Positions 52,052 through 61,019 of a DNA stretch of 64,000 nucleotides are shown here, one piece after another. Numbering within the stretch: position 1 is the stretch's first letter; each line of letters opens with the position of its first letter. A program made the position numbers and the translations under genes. Below the pieces are notes generated by a model. That model was not told where the DNA came from. It ran no database searches and saw nothing but the letters and a program-made list of their open reading frames with translations. This DNA comes from Flavobacterium sp. (GTDB taxonomy: Bacteria > Bacteroidota > Bacteroidia > Flavobacteriales > Flavobacteriaceae): NCBI GenBank assembly GCA_016787805.1, contig JAEUTY010000049.1:1-64000 (forward strand), given 5' to 3'.

Positions 52052-52096
52052 TCGAGCATCCCAAGGTCATTGATTTTGGGATGTTTCGATTTTTAA
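52052..52096 (+). terminator. Terminator after the DUF4139 gene
   Basis: TCGA-CATCCCAA pairs with TTGGGATG-TCGA (small bulges) and is followed by TTTTT. It begins 7 bases after the stop. Confidence 0.75.
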
Positions 52097-52111
52097 CGAA
52101 TTAACAATGAA

Positions 52112-52119
52112 TAGGTTTG
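52112..52119 (+). promoter_or_regulatory. -7 promoter box for the two-gene T9SS operon
   Basis: TAGGTTTG matches TAnnTTTG, about 45 bases of leader before the ATG at 52169. Confidence 0.55.
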
Positions 52120-52168
52120 ATAAATTTTTCTAAATTTACCACAACTAAAACTACTTAATTTCAATGCT

Positions 52169-53587
52169 ATGAAAAAATTATTACTTTTTGGCGCAATGCT
52201 ATTTTCATTGTCAATAAATTCGCAAACAATTGGATTACAGCAATTTGCAACCGGATTTTCAAGTGCAGTAGAAATCACTCATCCAGCCAATGATTCACGT
52301 TTATTTGTAGTGCAACAAGGAGGTTTAATTCGAATTGTTAACTCCAACGGTGTAGTAAACACAACTCCTTTTCTTAATTTGAGTACTTTAATAAGTTCTG
52401 GAAGCGAAAGAGGATTACTCGGATTAGCGTTTCATCCTAATTATGCTACAAACGGGCTTTTCTTTGTTAATTACACGAATACTTCTGGACACACAGTAAT
52501 TGCACGCTATGCGGTAAGCGCAAACCCAGACGTTGCCAACACTGCTGCAACTATTTTGATGACTATCAACCAACCTTATTCCAATCACAATGGTGGTTCT
52601 TTAAAATTTGGTCCCGATGGTTATTTGTACATCGGTATGGGTGATGGTGGAAGCGGTGGTGATCCACAAGGTTACGCCCAAAACTTGAGTTTAACGCATA
52701 CTAGTGTGGCATCCAATCCTTCTCGAATTTATTTGGGTAAAATGCTACGTCTTGATGTTGATAATCCAGTAGCTCCTTTAAATTATGGAATTCCACCAAC
52801 CAATCCTTATGTTGGTCAAACCGGAAAAGAGGAAATTTGGGCCTATGGTGTACGTAATCCATGGAAATTTTCATTCAATCGATTAAATGGCGATTTGTGG
52901 ATTGCCGATGTTGGTCAAAATGAAGTGGAAGAAATCAATAAAATAACAAGTCCGCTACCCAATACAGGATTAAATTTTGGATGGCGTTGTTACGAAGGAA
53001 CTGCAGTCTATAATACTTCTGGATGTGCTCCACAATCAACTATGGTGGCTCCTCTTGCGCAATACACTCACTCTGGAACTAGCGGCTGTTCTATAACTGG
53101 CGGCTATTTTTATACAGGCTCAACCTATCCTAATTTTCAAAACAAATATTTTTTTGCTGATTATTGCTTAAACCGTGTAAGCTACGCTAACGGAACGACT
53201 GGAGCAATTACCAACTCTCCTAATTTGACTGGTGCTAGTTTTATCACTTCTTTTGGAGAAGATAAAGATGGTGAATTGTACCTAACCAACGGAAGTACCA
53301 TTTATAAAATAGTTGACACAAGTTTAGCTATTTCTGAATTTGAAAAAGTTGGATTTTCTGCTTTCCCAAATCCAGCAAAAGATAGTTTTATTCTTAAAAG
53401 TTCTTCAGAAGTTACGGCAACCGCAATAGAAATATTCGATCTTTCTGGAAAATTATTATTAACTATTGACCATGTGTCTAACAATGAAAACGCTATTTCT
53501 ACGCAAAGCCTTGCGAGTGGAATGTATTTATTATCTGTAAAAAGTTCAAATGGAGAAAAGTATACTTCAAAATTGATAATCGAATAA
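52169..53587 (+). CDS. Secreted glucose/sorbosone dehydrogenase-like (PQQ-type) protein with T9SS domain
   Basis: 472 residues: signal peptide (MKKLLLFGAMLFSLSINSQ), a six-bladed GSDH propeller (GFSSAVEITHPANDSRLFVVQQGGLIRI, RGLLGLAFHPNYATNGLFFVNYT, NHNGGSLKFGPDGYLYIGMGDGGSGGDPQG, YGVRNPWKFSFNR, DVGQNEVEEIN), and a type A T9SS domain from about 390 (SAFPNPAKDSFILKSSS to MYLLSVKSSNGEKYTSKLIIE). The catalytic His and Arg of PQQ enzymes would be in ITHPAND and GVRNPWK. Substrate unknown. The next T9SS gene starts 16 bases later. Confidence 0.9.
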   Translation: MKKLLLFGAMLFSLSINSQTIGLQQFATGFSSAVEITHPANDSRLFVVQQGGLIRIVNSNGVVNTTPFLNLSTLISSGSERGLLGLAFHPNYATNGLFFVNYTNTSGHTVIARYAVSANPDVANTAATILMTINQPYSNHNGGSLKFGPDGYLYIGMGDGGSGGDPQGYAQNLSLTHTSVASNPSRIYLGKMLRLDVDNPVAPLNYGIPPTNPYVGQTGKEEIWAYGVRNPWKFSFNRLNGDLWIADVGQNEVEEINKITSPLPNTGLNFGWRCYEGTAVYNTSGCAPQSTMVAPLAQYTHSGTSGCSITGGYFYTGSTYPNFQNKYFFADYCLNRVSYANGTTGAITNSPNLTGASFITSFGEDKDGELYLTNGSTIYKIVDTSLAISEFEKVGFSAFPNPAKDSFILKSSSEVTATAIEIFDLSGKLLLTIDHVSNNENAISTQSLASGMYLLSVKSSNGEKYTSKLIIE

Positions 53588-53603
53588 AAATTGCTTTTTT
53601 AAA

Positions 53604-55145
53604 ATGAAAAAAATAGTATTTGTTAGCACTACTTTTTTGCTAACCTTGTTTTGTATTGCACAACAAAACATTATGATTGATAATAATGGTTCACCCAACG
53701 AACCTTCTATTGCAATTAATCCCAACAACACGAATCAATTGGTTGCTGGTAGCAATATCAACAAAGTATACCGAAGCAACGACGGTGGTTTGACTTGGAC
53801 AAAAAGTACCTTAACTTCATCTTATGGAGTTTGGGGAGATCCAGCAATTGTAGCCGACAACAATAATAATTTTTATTTTACTCATTTGTCAAATCCAACT
53901 TCTGGAAATTTTTTAGATCGAATTGTTTGCCAAAAAAGCACCAACGCTGGATCAACGTGGAGTAATGGTTCTTTCGCAGGATTAACAACCAACAAAGAAC
54001 AAGACAAACAATGGATTTCCTTCGACCCAATCAACAATAATTTGTACATGTCGTGGACACAATTTGACTCCTACGGAAGTACTGATCCGAGTGACAAAAC
54101 AATTATTTTGTTTTCGAAATCGACGGATTTTGGATTGACTTGGTCAACTCCTATCAAACTAAACGAAGTTGATGGTTCTTGTATTGATAATAGCACAACT
54201 GTAGAAGGCGCTGTTCCTGCTCCTGGACCATCTGGACAAGTTTATGTAGCTTGGTCAGGTCCAAACGGATTAGTGTTCAAAAAATCGTTGGATCAAGGTG
54301 TAACATGGTCTACAACAGAAACCCAAATTATAGCAACACACGAATGGGATTTTGCAATTCCAGGTATTGACCGATGCAACGGAATGCCCATAACAATTTG
54401 TGATTTAAGCCCAAGTACTCACCACGGAACCATTTATGTAAATTGGGCCGATCAAAGTAATGGAGCAAATGATACTGATATTTTTCTATCCAAATCAACG
54501 GATGGCGGAACAACTTGGTCAAGTCCGTTACGGGTGAATAACGATGCTCCTGGCAAACATCAATTTTTATCTTGGATGGCGTTAGACCAAACCAATGGTT
54601 ATATTTATATCGTTTTTTACGACCGAAGAAATTACACCAACAACAATACTGATGTTTATTTGGCTTACTCAACAGATGGTGGAAATACATTTACAAACAC
54701 CAAAATTAGTACTACATCATTTCTACCCACTTCATCGGTTTTCTTTGGTGATTATACGAATATTGTTGCTCACAATGGCGTTATTCGTCCTATTTGGACT
54801 CGATTAGCGAGTGGTCAAACCAGTGTTTGGACAGCCATTTTGTCGCAAAGTCAATTGGATGCCAAAGAATTTGAAACGCAAGACGACAACACCACGATTC
54901 TAAACTACCCAAATCCAGTAGAAGAAGATTGCTATTTTGCGTTCAAACTTTACAAAGAAAGTCCGGTAAGTATCACTATTTATGATTTAACAGGAAAAGA
55001 AGTTTACAAAGTCTTAGAAAACAAAACTTATCCGATGGGAAAACATCTGGTTTCCATCAAAAGTAATTTGCTTAAAAAAGGAGAATACGTATACGTTGTA
55101 CAATCCGATTATTATAAAAAGTCAAAGAAATTGATTGTAGAATAA
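53604..55145 (+). CDS. Secreted Asp-box (BNR/sialidase-like) propeller protein with T9SS domain
   Basis: 513 residues with a signal peptide (MKKIVFVSTTFLLTLFCIAQ). Repeated Asp-box motifs mark a sialidase-type propeller: SNDGGLTWTK, STNAGSTWSN, STDFGLTWST, SLDQGVTWST, STDGGTTWSS and STDGGNTFTN. No Arg triad of an active sialidase was identified by eye, so the function may be binding only. The end is a type A T9SS domain (LNYPNPVEEDCYFAF to GEYVYVVQSDYYKKSKKLIVE). It is the second gene of the operon begun at 52169. Confidence 0.88.
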   Translation: MKKIVFVSTTFLLTLFCIAQQNIMIDNNGSPNEPSIAINPNNTNQLVAGSNINKVYRSNDGGLTWTKSTLTSSYGVWGDPAIVADNNNNFYFTHLSNPTSGNFLDRIVCQKSTNAGSTWSNGSFAGLTTNKEQDKQWISFDPINNNLYMSWTQFDSYGSTDPSDKTIILFSKSTDFGLTWSTPIKLNEVDGSCIDNSTTVEGAVPAPGPSGQVYVAWSGPNGLVFKKSLDQGVTWSTTETQIIATHEWDFAIPGIDRCNGMPITICDLSPSTHHGTIYVNWADQSNGANDTDIFLSKSTDGGTTWSSPLRVNNDAPGKHQFLSWMALDQTNGYIYIVFYDRRNYTNNNTDVYLAYSTDGGNTFTNTKISTTSFLPTSSVFFGDYTNIVAHNGVIRPIWTRLASGQTSVWTAILSQSQLDAKEFETQDDNTTILNYPNPVEEDCYFAFKLYKESPVSITIYDLTGKEVYKVLENKTYPMGKHLVSIKSNLLKKGEYVYVVQSDYYKKSKKLIVE

Positions 55146-55154
55146 AAGTTTACA

Positions 55155-55206
55155 TTTACTGTTGACAGTAAACACACTGAACACTGAGACTGAACACTGA
55201 ATACTA
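55155..55206. repeat. ACTGAACACTGA-type dispersed repeat
   Basis: TTACTGTTGACAGTAAACAC followed by ACTGAACACTGAGACTGAAC and ACTGAATACT shares words with 22040-22078 between atpD and atpC. It occupies the spacer between two convergent genes. Confidence 0.6.
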
Positions 55207-55208
55207 AA

Positions 55209-56249
55209 TCAAGGCGCCGGATTCGGATGCAATTCTTGAATGCGCTCTATTTCAGCTAAGATTTCTTTTGAAAGAACCACATCAAATGCATCGATGTTTT
55301 CTTTCAATTGTGTCAATGATGTTGCGCCGATAATGGTTGAAGTTATAAAAGATTGCTGGTTTACAAAAGCTTCGGATAGTTGTACCAAAGTCAATCCATT
55401 GTCTTCAGCTAATGCTTTGTATAAACGTGTAGCTTTGTAGCAGTTTTCGTTGGTGTAACGGGTAAAATTGGGAAATAATTTCAATCGTGAATTTTCAGGA
55501 AATCCGTTTAAATATTTTCCAGATAAAAACCCAAATCCTAATGGTGAATAGGCTAATAAACCCACATTTTCGCGCATGCAAATTTCGGATAACCCAACTT
55601 CAAACAATCGGTTCAATAACGAATACGGATTTTGAATCGATACAATTCGTGGTAAATTGTGCTTTTCACTTTCGTTTAAAAAACGCATTACTCCATACGG
55701 ATTTTCATTGGAAACACCTATGTGCTTGATTTTTCCTTCTTTAATTAATCCGTCATACACCGACAAAACTTCAAAAAAATTGTCTTGCCATTTGGTATCA
55801 ATTTGTGAAACACCGCGTTTGCCAAACATATTCATGACACGCTCAGGCCAATGCATTTGGTACAAATCAATGTATTCGGTTTGCAGGTTTTTCAAACTCA
55901 ATTCAACTGCTTCATGAATGCTCTTTTTGGAAAAATCAAGCGGTTGACGAATGTATTCCATGCCGCGATTCGGTCCAGCTATTTTTGTGGCAATTACCAA
56001 CTTTTCACGTTCTGACGCACCAATTTTGTGCAACCAACTTCCTATATGACGTTCTGTACTTCCAAAAATTTGTGCATTTCCGCCAATGGGATACATTTCG
56101 GCTGTGTCAATAAAATTGATGCCACGCTCAACTGCATAATCCAATTGCGAGTGCGACTCAACTTCTGAATTTTGGTTACCAAAAGTCATCGTACCAAGGC
56201 AAATGGTGCTGATTTTGGTATTGGTATTTGGGAGTAAAGTATAGTTCAT
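55209..56249 (-). CDS. Aldo/keto reductase (Tas-like)
   Basis: A 346-residue TIM-barrel NADPH-dependent oxidoreductase. The catalytic tetrad can be placed as Asp and Tyr in FIDTAEMYP, Lys in VIATKIAGP and His in YQMHWPER. The NADP site lies near KHIGVSNENPYGVMRF, NPYSLLNR and IIGATSLTQLKENIDA. Length, WKHF-like patterns and N-terminus (MNYTLLPNTNTKISTICLGTMTFGNQ) resemble Tas. The physiological substrate is unknown. It is preceded by a hairpin (56266-56291) and an OmpA gene on the same strand. Confidence 0.92.
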   Translation of the reverse strand: MNYTLLPNTNTKISTICLGTMTFGNQNSEVESHSQLDYAVERGINFIDTAEMYPIGGNAQIFGSTERHIGSWLHKIGASEREKLVIATKIAGPNRGMEYIRQPLDFSKKSIHEAVELSLKNLQTEYIDLYQMHWPERVMNMFGKRGVSQIDTKWQDNFFEVLSVYDGLIKEGKIKHIGVSNENPYGVMRFLNESEKHNLPRIVSIQNPYSLLNRLFEVGLSEICMRENVGLLAYSPLGFGFLSGKYLNGFPENSRLKLFPNFTRYTNENCYKATRLYKALAEDNGLTLVQLSEAFVNQQSFITSTIIGATSLTQLKENIDAFDVVLSKEILAEIERIQELHPNPAP

Positions 56250-56265
56250 TTTGAGTGACTTAGTT

Positions 56266-56291
56266 ACTGAATAAAAACTAAGTTATTCAGT
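56266..56291. repeat. 9-bp inverted repeat between the OmpA and aldo/keto reductase genes
   Basis: ACTGAATAA and TTATTCAGT are exact inverse complements around AAACTAAG. There is no T-run on the minus strand after it, so it would be at best a weak terminator for the OmpA gene. Confidence 0.45.
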
Positions 56292-56297
56292 TGCTTT

Positions 56298-57263
56298 TTA
56301 TAATTCATTCAACATTTTCGAAATTTCGTCCAATTTTGGAGTCAAAATAATTTCGATTCTACGGTTTTTAGCTTTTCCTTCTGGAGTATCATTGGTCATT
56401 ATGGGTGCGAATTCACCTCGACCCGCAGCGGTTAAATTGTCTTTTTTGATACCGTTGATTTCGGTTAAAATATTTACAATCGCTGTAGCTCTTTTGGTCG
56501 ATAAATCCCAGTTGTTTTCGATTCCGCCACCAATATTTCCTAGAATTTTATCGTTGTCGGTGTGTCCTTCAATTAATACCGAAATATCGGGGTTTTGTGC
56601 GAGTACTTTACCTAATTCAACTACTGCTTTTTTTCCTTCAACACCCACCGCCCAACTTCCAGTTTGGAACAACAATTTGTTTTCCATAGAAACATAGACT
56701 TTTCCGTTTTTCTGTTCGATGGTTAAGCCTTTTCCTTCGAAAGCATTGAGCGCTTTTGACAAATTGTCTTTCAACTTTTTCATGCCTGCTTCTTTTTCGG
56801 CAATCATCGTTTCTAGTTCGCTCAAACGTTGTGAACTTGATTCTAAATCTTTTTTCAATTTGTTCAAACGCTCTTGTTCAGCTGCCAATGCTTTTTCTTT
56901 GGCTTCCAATTGCGCCAACAATTCGCGGTTTTTATTGATGTTGGATGACAACGCTTCGTTGCTATCTTTTTCTAAAGCGTTGTACGAATCTTGAATGGTT
57001 TTCAAACTTTTTTGAGAAGCTGTGTAATCGGCCAGTAACTTATCGCGCTCGGCTTTCAATTTGTCGTATTCCGATTTCAAAGCCGTTCCGTCGTTTTCCA
57101 ATTTAGTTTTAGCTTTGGTCAATTCAGAATTACTATCTTCAAGTTTTCGGTTTTCCTTTTTTAATTCGGCAAATTTATTCTCTAAATCGTTGTATATTTT
57201 TTTCGAAACGCAAGAAGTTGAAAGCGCTACTACTAGTAATCCAAGGGAAATTTTTTTAATCAT
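56298..57263 (-). CDS. OmpA-family lipoprotein with coiled coil
   Basis: 321 residues: a lipoprotein signal (MIKKISLGLLVVALSTSC with Cys near 18), a long coiled coil (about 25-180: LENKFAELKKENRKLEDSNSELTKAKTKLEND, LEAKEKALAAEQERLNKLKKDLES), and a C-terminal OmpA peptidoglycan-binding domain (about 190-315) with VLIEGHTDNDKI, the NWDLSTKRATAIVNIL helix and AAGRGEFAPI...KAKNRRIEIIL. It should tether the outer membrane to peptidoglycan. A promoter box at 57288 leaves a 20-base leader. Confidence 0.93.
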   Translation of the reverse strand: MIKKISLGLLVVALSTSCVSKKIYNDLENKFAELKKENRKLEDSNSELTKAKTKLENDGTALKSEYDKLKAERDKLLADYTASQKSLKTIQDSYNALEKDSNEALSSNINKNRELLAQLEAKEKALAAEQERLNKLKKDLESSSQRLSELETMIAEKEAGMKKLKDNLSKALNAFEGKGLTIEQKNGKVYVSMENKLLFQTGSWAVGVEGKKAVVELGKVLAQNPDISVLIEGHTDNDKILGNIGGGIENNWDLSTKRATAIVNILTEINGIKKDNLTAAGRGEFAPIMTNDTPEGKAKNRRIEIILTPKLDEISKMLNEL

Positions 57264-57287
57264 AGGTTATCTTTTTTTGAGTCGATT

Positions 57288-57295
57288 CAAAATTA
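57288..57295 (-). promoter_or_regulatory. -7 promoter box for the OmpA-family gene
   Basis: Minus-strand TAATTTTG (CAAAATTA on plus) matches TAnnTTTG. Confidence 0.6.
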
Positions 57296-57372
57296 AAGTA
57301 TCAAAAGGGTATTTCATCTGATGAAAAATATTGTTATTGACATTGTTATTGACATTATCTTAGCAATGCTAC

Positions 57373-57519
57373 AGCCCTAGCCGTGATGGTAGTGGAACTC
57401 CTTTTGGCTAAAAAATGGTAGTTTTTGTTAGCTCAAAAAAGCGACCAAAGGAAGCTCTTTTTGAGGTTAGAAAAACCCATTTTTTGGCCCAAAGAGTGGA
57501 ACGTACAGCGCGATTGGCT
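57373..57519 (+). repeat. Hairpin repeat family, copy 4
   Basis: Starts AGCCCTAGCCGTGATGGTAG and ends CGTACAGCGCGATTGGCT, next to the xth stop codon at 57521. The inner block AAAAGCGACCAAAGGAAGCT with CTTTTT matches the copy at 21522 with one change. GTTAGCTC/GAGGTTAG-type arms in the middle can pair. Confidence 0.75.
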
Positions 57520-57520
57520 T

Positions 57521-58282
57521 CTAATTTATTTCGACCAAAACTGGGCAATGGTCGGAATGTTTAGCTTCGGGCAAAATAACAGCGCGAGTCAAACGTTCTT
57601 TCAAAGGTTCGCTCGCCAAACAATAGTCGATTCTCCAGCCTTTGTTGTTGGCTCTAGCATTGGCGCGGTAACTCCACCAACTGTAGTTGTGCGGTTCTTT
57701 GTTGAACAAACGAAACGTGTCGATAAAACCACTTTTCATAAATCGGTCGAGCCAAGCGCGTTCAACAGGCAAAAAGCCCGAAACTGTGGCATTTCGTATT
57801 GGATCGTGAATGTCGATAGCTTCGTGACAAATGTTGTAATCGCCACAAATAACCAAATTGGGAATTTCTTTTTTCAAATTGTCGATGTACTTTTGAAAGT
57901 CGTCCATGTACATGAATTTGTGTTCCAATCGATCGATATTAGTTCCCGATGGCAAGTACAAACTCATCACAGAAAAGGTTTCGAAATCGAGGCGCAGGTT
58001 TCTTCCTTCGTAATCCATGTGTTCAATTCCGGTTCCGAAAACGACATTTTTGGGTTCAATTTTAGATAAAATGGCAACACCGCTATAGCCTTTTTTTTGG
58101 GCTGGAAAATAATATTGGTAAGGAAAACCTGCCGCTGCGACTTCCATAACTGGAATTTGATCTTCTTGGGCTTTGATTTCTTGAAGACAGATAATATCGG
58201 GGTTGGCTTGTTGTAACCAGTCGAGAAATCCTTTGCTGATAGCAGCACGAATTCCGTTTACATTATAGGAGATGATTCTCAT
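57521..58282 (-). CDS. xth: Exodeoxyribonuclease III
   Basis: A 253-residue AP endonuclease of the EEP fold that repairs abasic sites and trims 3' blocked ends. Marks: ISYNVNGIRAAISKGF, CLQEIKAQEDQIP with the metal-binding Glu, the SLYLPSGTN strand, VICGDYNICHEAIDIHDP, and the C-terminal SDHCPVLVEI with the catalytic Asp-His. The length is normal. An open frame of 214 codons on the opposite strand is a shadow. The terminal codons overlap no other gene, but a hairpin repeat begins 2 bases beyond the stop. Confidence 0.95.
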   Translation of the reverse strand: MRIISYNVNGIRAAISKGFLDWLQQANPDIICLQEIKAQEDQIPVMEVAAAGFPYQYYFPAQKKGYSGVAILSKIEPKNVVFGTGIEHMDYEGRNLRLDFETFSVMSLYLPSGTNIDRLEHKFMYMDDFQKYIDNLKKEIPNLVICGDYNICHEAIDIHDPIRNATVSGFLPVERAWLDRFMKSGFIDTFRLFNKEPHNYSWWSYRANARANNKGWRIDYCLASEPLKERLTRAVILPEAKHSDHCPVLVEIN

Positions 58283-58298
58283 GATTTTTTAAGTTTTT

Positions 58299-58306
58299 CA
58301 AAAATA
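58299..58306 (-). promoter_or_regulatory. -7 promoter box for xth
   Basis: Minus-strand TATTTTTG (CAAAAATA on plus) matches TAnnTTTG and leaves a leader of about 12 bases. Confidence 0.55.
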
Positions 58307-58395
58307 ACCAAAAACAATTGGAGAAAAAAAACCAAAGACCAATCTTTAACAGGATTTTTTGAATTATTTTTTAGAATAAAAACCAATTGAATTGT

Positions 58396-58403
58396 TATCT
58401 TTG
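58396..58403 (+). promoter_or_regulatory. -7 promoter box for the two-domain acyltransferase
   Basis: TATCTTTG matches TAnnTTTG; the leader to 58431 is about 23 bases. Confidence 0.6.
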
Positions 58404-58430
58404 TTTTTTGCTCAATTAACAAAATTATAA

Positions 58431-60224
58431 ATGGGTTTAGTCACTGCCAAAGAAGTTGCCAAAGCTATAAACGCCGATAAATATGGGGTTTTAGGCACAT
58501 TTTCGGGTTGGTTACTGATGAAGGTTTTGAAAATTTCAACCTTGAACAAAATCTACGACCGTAACAAACATTTGAGCGAAATTGAGTTTTTGAATGCCAT
58601 TTTGGATGAATTTCAGATCAAATTTGAAATTCCGGAAGAAGATTTGAAACGACTCCCAAAAGAAGGTGCTTACATTACCATTTCCAATCATCCTTTAGGT
58701 GGAATTGATGGAATTTTGTTGTTGAAATTGATGTTGGAGCGCGAGCCCAATTTTAGAATCATTGCTAATTTCTTGTTGCACCGCATCGAGCCGATGAAAC
58801 CGTATATCATGCCTGTGAATCCTTTTGAAAATCATAAGGATGCCAAATCGAGTGTGATTGGAATTAAAGAAACATTACGTCATTTGAGCGATGGAAAGCC
58901 GTTAGGAATGTTTCCTGCAGGTGAAGTTTCTACCTATAAAGACGGCAAATTAATGGTGGACAAACCTTGGGAAGAAGGAGCCATTAAAGTAATTCGTAAA
59001 GCCCAAGTTCCGGTAGTTCCGATTTATTTTCATGCCAAAAACAGTAAGTTGTTTTACTTTTTGTCTACTATAAACGATACACTTCGCACGGCTAAATTAC
59101 CTTCGGAATTATTGACGCAAAAAGACCGAATTATTAAGGTGCGTATTGGAAAACCGATTTCGGTTAACGAGCAAAACGAGCACCAAAGTTTAGAGGAATA
59201 CTCTGAGTTTTTGCGAAAGAAAACCTATATGTTATCGAATTCGTTTGACGACGAAGAAAAGTTGTTGTCGGTACCGAATTTGAAACTGCCTAAAAATCAG
59301 AAACAAATTGCCAAACCGGCCAATCACGACAAGATTTTAGAGGAAATTGCGCTGATTGAAAAGGAAGATTTCCGCTTGTTACAAAGCAAAAACTATTCGG
59401 TTTTTTTGGTCACTGCCGATAAGATTCCGAATATTTTGCACGAAATTGGACGTTTACGAGAAATCACTTTCCGAGAAGTAGGCGAAGGAACTAACGAAGC
59501 GATTGACCTTGACGAATGCGACAAGTATTACCATCACATGTTTTTGTGGGACGATGATGCGCAACAAATTGCGGGCGCTTATCGTATGGGATTGGGTTCA
59601 GAAATCTATCCAAAATACGGTATTGAAGGGTTTTATTTGACCGATTTGTTCCGATTTGAACCCGAGTTGTACGACATGATGCACCAATCAATCGAAATGG
59701 GTCGTGCTTTTATTTGCAAAGAATACCAACAAAAACCGATGCCGTTGTTTTTGCTTTGGAAAGGAATTGTACATACTACTTTACGCCATCCTGACCATAA
59801 ATATCTGATTGGTGGTGTAAGTATTAGCAATCAATTTACCGAGTTTTCAAAATCGATTATGATTGAGTTCATGAAGTCGCATTATTATGATCCGTATGTG
59901 GCGCAGTACATTCATCCTAAAAAAGAATACAAAGTAAAATTGAAAGATGCAGACAAGGATTTTGTATTTAACGAAGCCGAAGCCGATTTGAATAAATTTG
60001 ATAAAATTATTGACGAAATCGAACCTGGAATATTGCGTTTGCCCGTTTTGATTAAAAAATACATCAAGCAAAATGCCCGTGTGATTGCGTTTAATGTTGA
60101 TCCGAAATTTAACAATGCGATTGACGGATTAATGTACATTAGAATTGCCGACCTACCCGAAAGCACTGTAAAACCAGTAATGGAGGAATTTCAAGCCGAA
60201 CTGGAACGTAAGGAAAAACATTAA
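58431..60224 (+). CDS. olsF: Two-domain acyltransferase resembling the ornithine-lipid synthase OlsF
   Basis: 597 residues. The N-terminal half (about 50-280) is a lysophospholipid-type O-acyltransferase: TISNHPLGGIDGILLL with His and Asp five residues apart instead of the usual four, then MFPAGEVSTYKDGKL and VPVVPIYFHAKNSKLFYFLS. The C-terminal half (about 300-560) is GNAT-like, as in OlsB: FLVTADKIPNILHEIGRLREITFREVGEGTNEAIDLDECDKYYHHMFLWDDDAQQIAGAYRMG. In F. johnsoniae a protein with this fusion makes ornithine lipids by both N- and O-acylation; I apply that by architecture. It stands alone with its own promoter and terminator. Confidence 0.8.
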   Translation: MGLVTAKEVAKAINADKYGVLGTFSGWLLMKVLKISTLNKIYDRNKHLSEIEFLNAILDEFQIKFEIPEEDLKRLPKEGAYITISNHPLGGIDGILLLKLMLEREPNFRIIANFLLHRIEPMKPYIMPVNPFENHKDAKSSVIGIKETLRHLSDGKPLGMFPAGEVSTYKDGKLMVDKPWEEGAIKVIRKAQVPVVPIYFHAKNSKLFYFLSTINDTLRTAKLPSELLTQKDRIIKVRIGKPISVNEQNEHQSLEEYSEFLRKKTYMLSNSFDDEEKLLSVPNLKLPKNQKQIAKPANHDKILEEIALIEKEDFRLLQSKNYSVFLVTADKIPNILHEIGRLREITFREVGEGTNEAIDLDECDKYYHHMFLWDDDAQQIAGAYRMGLGSEIYPKYGIEGFYLTDLFRFEPELYDMMHQSIEMGRAFICKEYQQKPMPLFLLWKGIVHTTLRHPDHKYLIGGVSISNQFTEFSKSIMIEFMKSHYYDPYVAQYIHPKKEYKVKLKDADKDFVFNEAEADLNKFDKIIDEIEPGILRLPVLIKKYIKQNARVIAFNVDPKFNNAIDGLMYIRIADLPESTVKPVMEEFQAELERKEKH

Positions 60225-60251
60225 AAAAGGCGCTGAAATTCAGCGCCTTTT
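60225..60251. terminator. Bidirectional terminator between the acyltransferase and TM2 genes
   Basis: AAAGGCGCTG and CAGCGCCTTT form a perfect stem around AAATT with A and T tracts on both sides, between two convergent genes. Confidence 0.9.
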
Positions 60252-60259
60252 CTTTTTTA

Positions 60260-60577
60260 TTAGAACCAAGCTCTTTTGTTGGCTTGATACGTATGGTAAA
60301 ACTCTTCGTCAGACTTGGTTAAGTAAATGATTCCTTCCACTAATCCTATAACTCCTGGAATCCACACTAAGAATGCGCCAATTAAAAAACACATTGTTAA
60401 GTAACTAAATATTGTTAATCCTAGCAAAATAAAACCTTCGTTGTTGTAGCCTAATACAAATTTATGTACTCCTAAACTTCCTAAAATTATTGCCAAAACA
60501 CCAGTTAAAACACGTTTGTTTTCTTGTTGCGGCGGTTGTGGTTTGTTCCATTCCTCTGTTGGTGGTATTACTTCCAT
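60260..60577 (-). CDS. TM2-domain membrane protein
   Basis: 105 residues. After a Pro/Gln-rich tail (EEWNKPQPPQQENKR) come two hydrophobic segments in the TM2 arrangement: VLAIILGSLGVHKFVLGYNNEGFILLGLTIFSY and a second one ending in GVIGLVEGIIYLTKSDEEF. The LGxxGxHKFYLG-type motif is conserved as LGSLGVHKFVLG. The function of such proteins in bacteria is not known. No clear promoter box was seen. It ends 9 bases from the shared terminator. Confidence 0.88.
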   Translation of the reverse strand: MEVIPPTEEWNKPQPPQQENKRVLTGVLAIILGSLGVHKFVLGYNNEGFILLGLTIFSYLTMCFLIGAFLVWIPGVIGLVEGIIYLTKSDEEFYHTYQANKRAWF

Positions 60578-60635
60578 TTGATTGCTATTTTTTTGGTTAG
60601 ATTATAAAAGTATAAAATTTATAAATACGTTACTC

Positions 60636-61019
60636 TTACATCGGTTCCCAAAGTTCAATTTTATTTCCTTCAGGGTCTAAAATCCAACCAAATTTACCAT
60701 AATCGTAGGTTTCCATTTCGCCTACAATTGTAACGCCTTCTTCTTTTAGTATAGCTAACAATGCTTCTAAATTATCCACACGATAATTCATCATAAATGG
60801 TTTTTCGCTCGGATTGAAATACTTGGTTTCCGCATCAAAAGTTGACCATTGGGTCATGCCGTCGTTTCCGTCTTTGTCTTTCCACTCAAACGACCAACCG
60901 TAATCGCTAACCGGAATTCCGAGGTGTGTTTTGTACCATTCATTCATTTGTTTTGGGTTTTCGCTTTTGAAGAAAACACCGCCAATTCCGGTTACTCTTG
61001 TAATGTCTTTTTTACTCAT
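60636..61019 (-). CDS. VOC-family (glyoxalase/bleomycin-resistance fold) protein
   Basis: 127 residues from the ATG at 61019, which overlaps the upstream gene by 8 bases. Two beta-alpha-beta-beta-beta modules are visible: MNEWYKTHLGIPVSDYGWSFEWKDKDG and FMMNYRVDNLEALLAILKEEGVTIVGEMETYDYGKFGWILDPEGNKIELWEP. The final GNKIELWEP with Glu is a typical metal-ligand position. Substrate not known. It is the third gene of an operon with a small membrane protein and a D-2-hydroxyacid dehydrogenase. Confidence 0.85.
   Translation of the reverse strand: MSKKDITRVTGIGGVFFKSENPKQMNEWYKTHLGIPVSDYGWSFEWKDKDGNDGMTQWSTFDAETKYFNPSEKPFMMNYRVDNLEALLAILKEEGVTIVGEMETYDYGKFGWILDPEGNKIELWEPM

Noticed and set aside
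57425-58069. Open frame of 214 codons on the plus strand
   Set aside because: It lies antisense to xth, whose motifs are all intact, and begins in a hairpin repeat. The translation has no recognisable domain.
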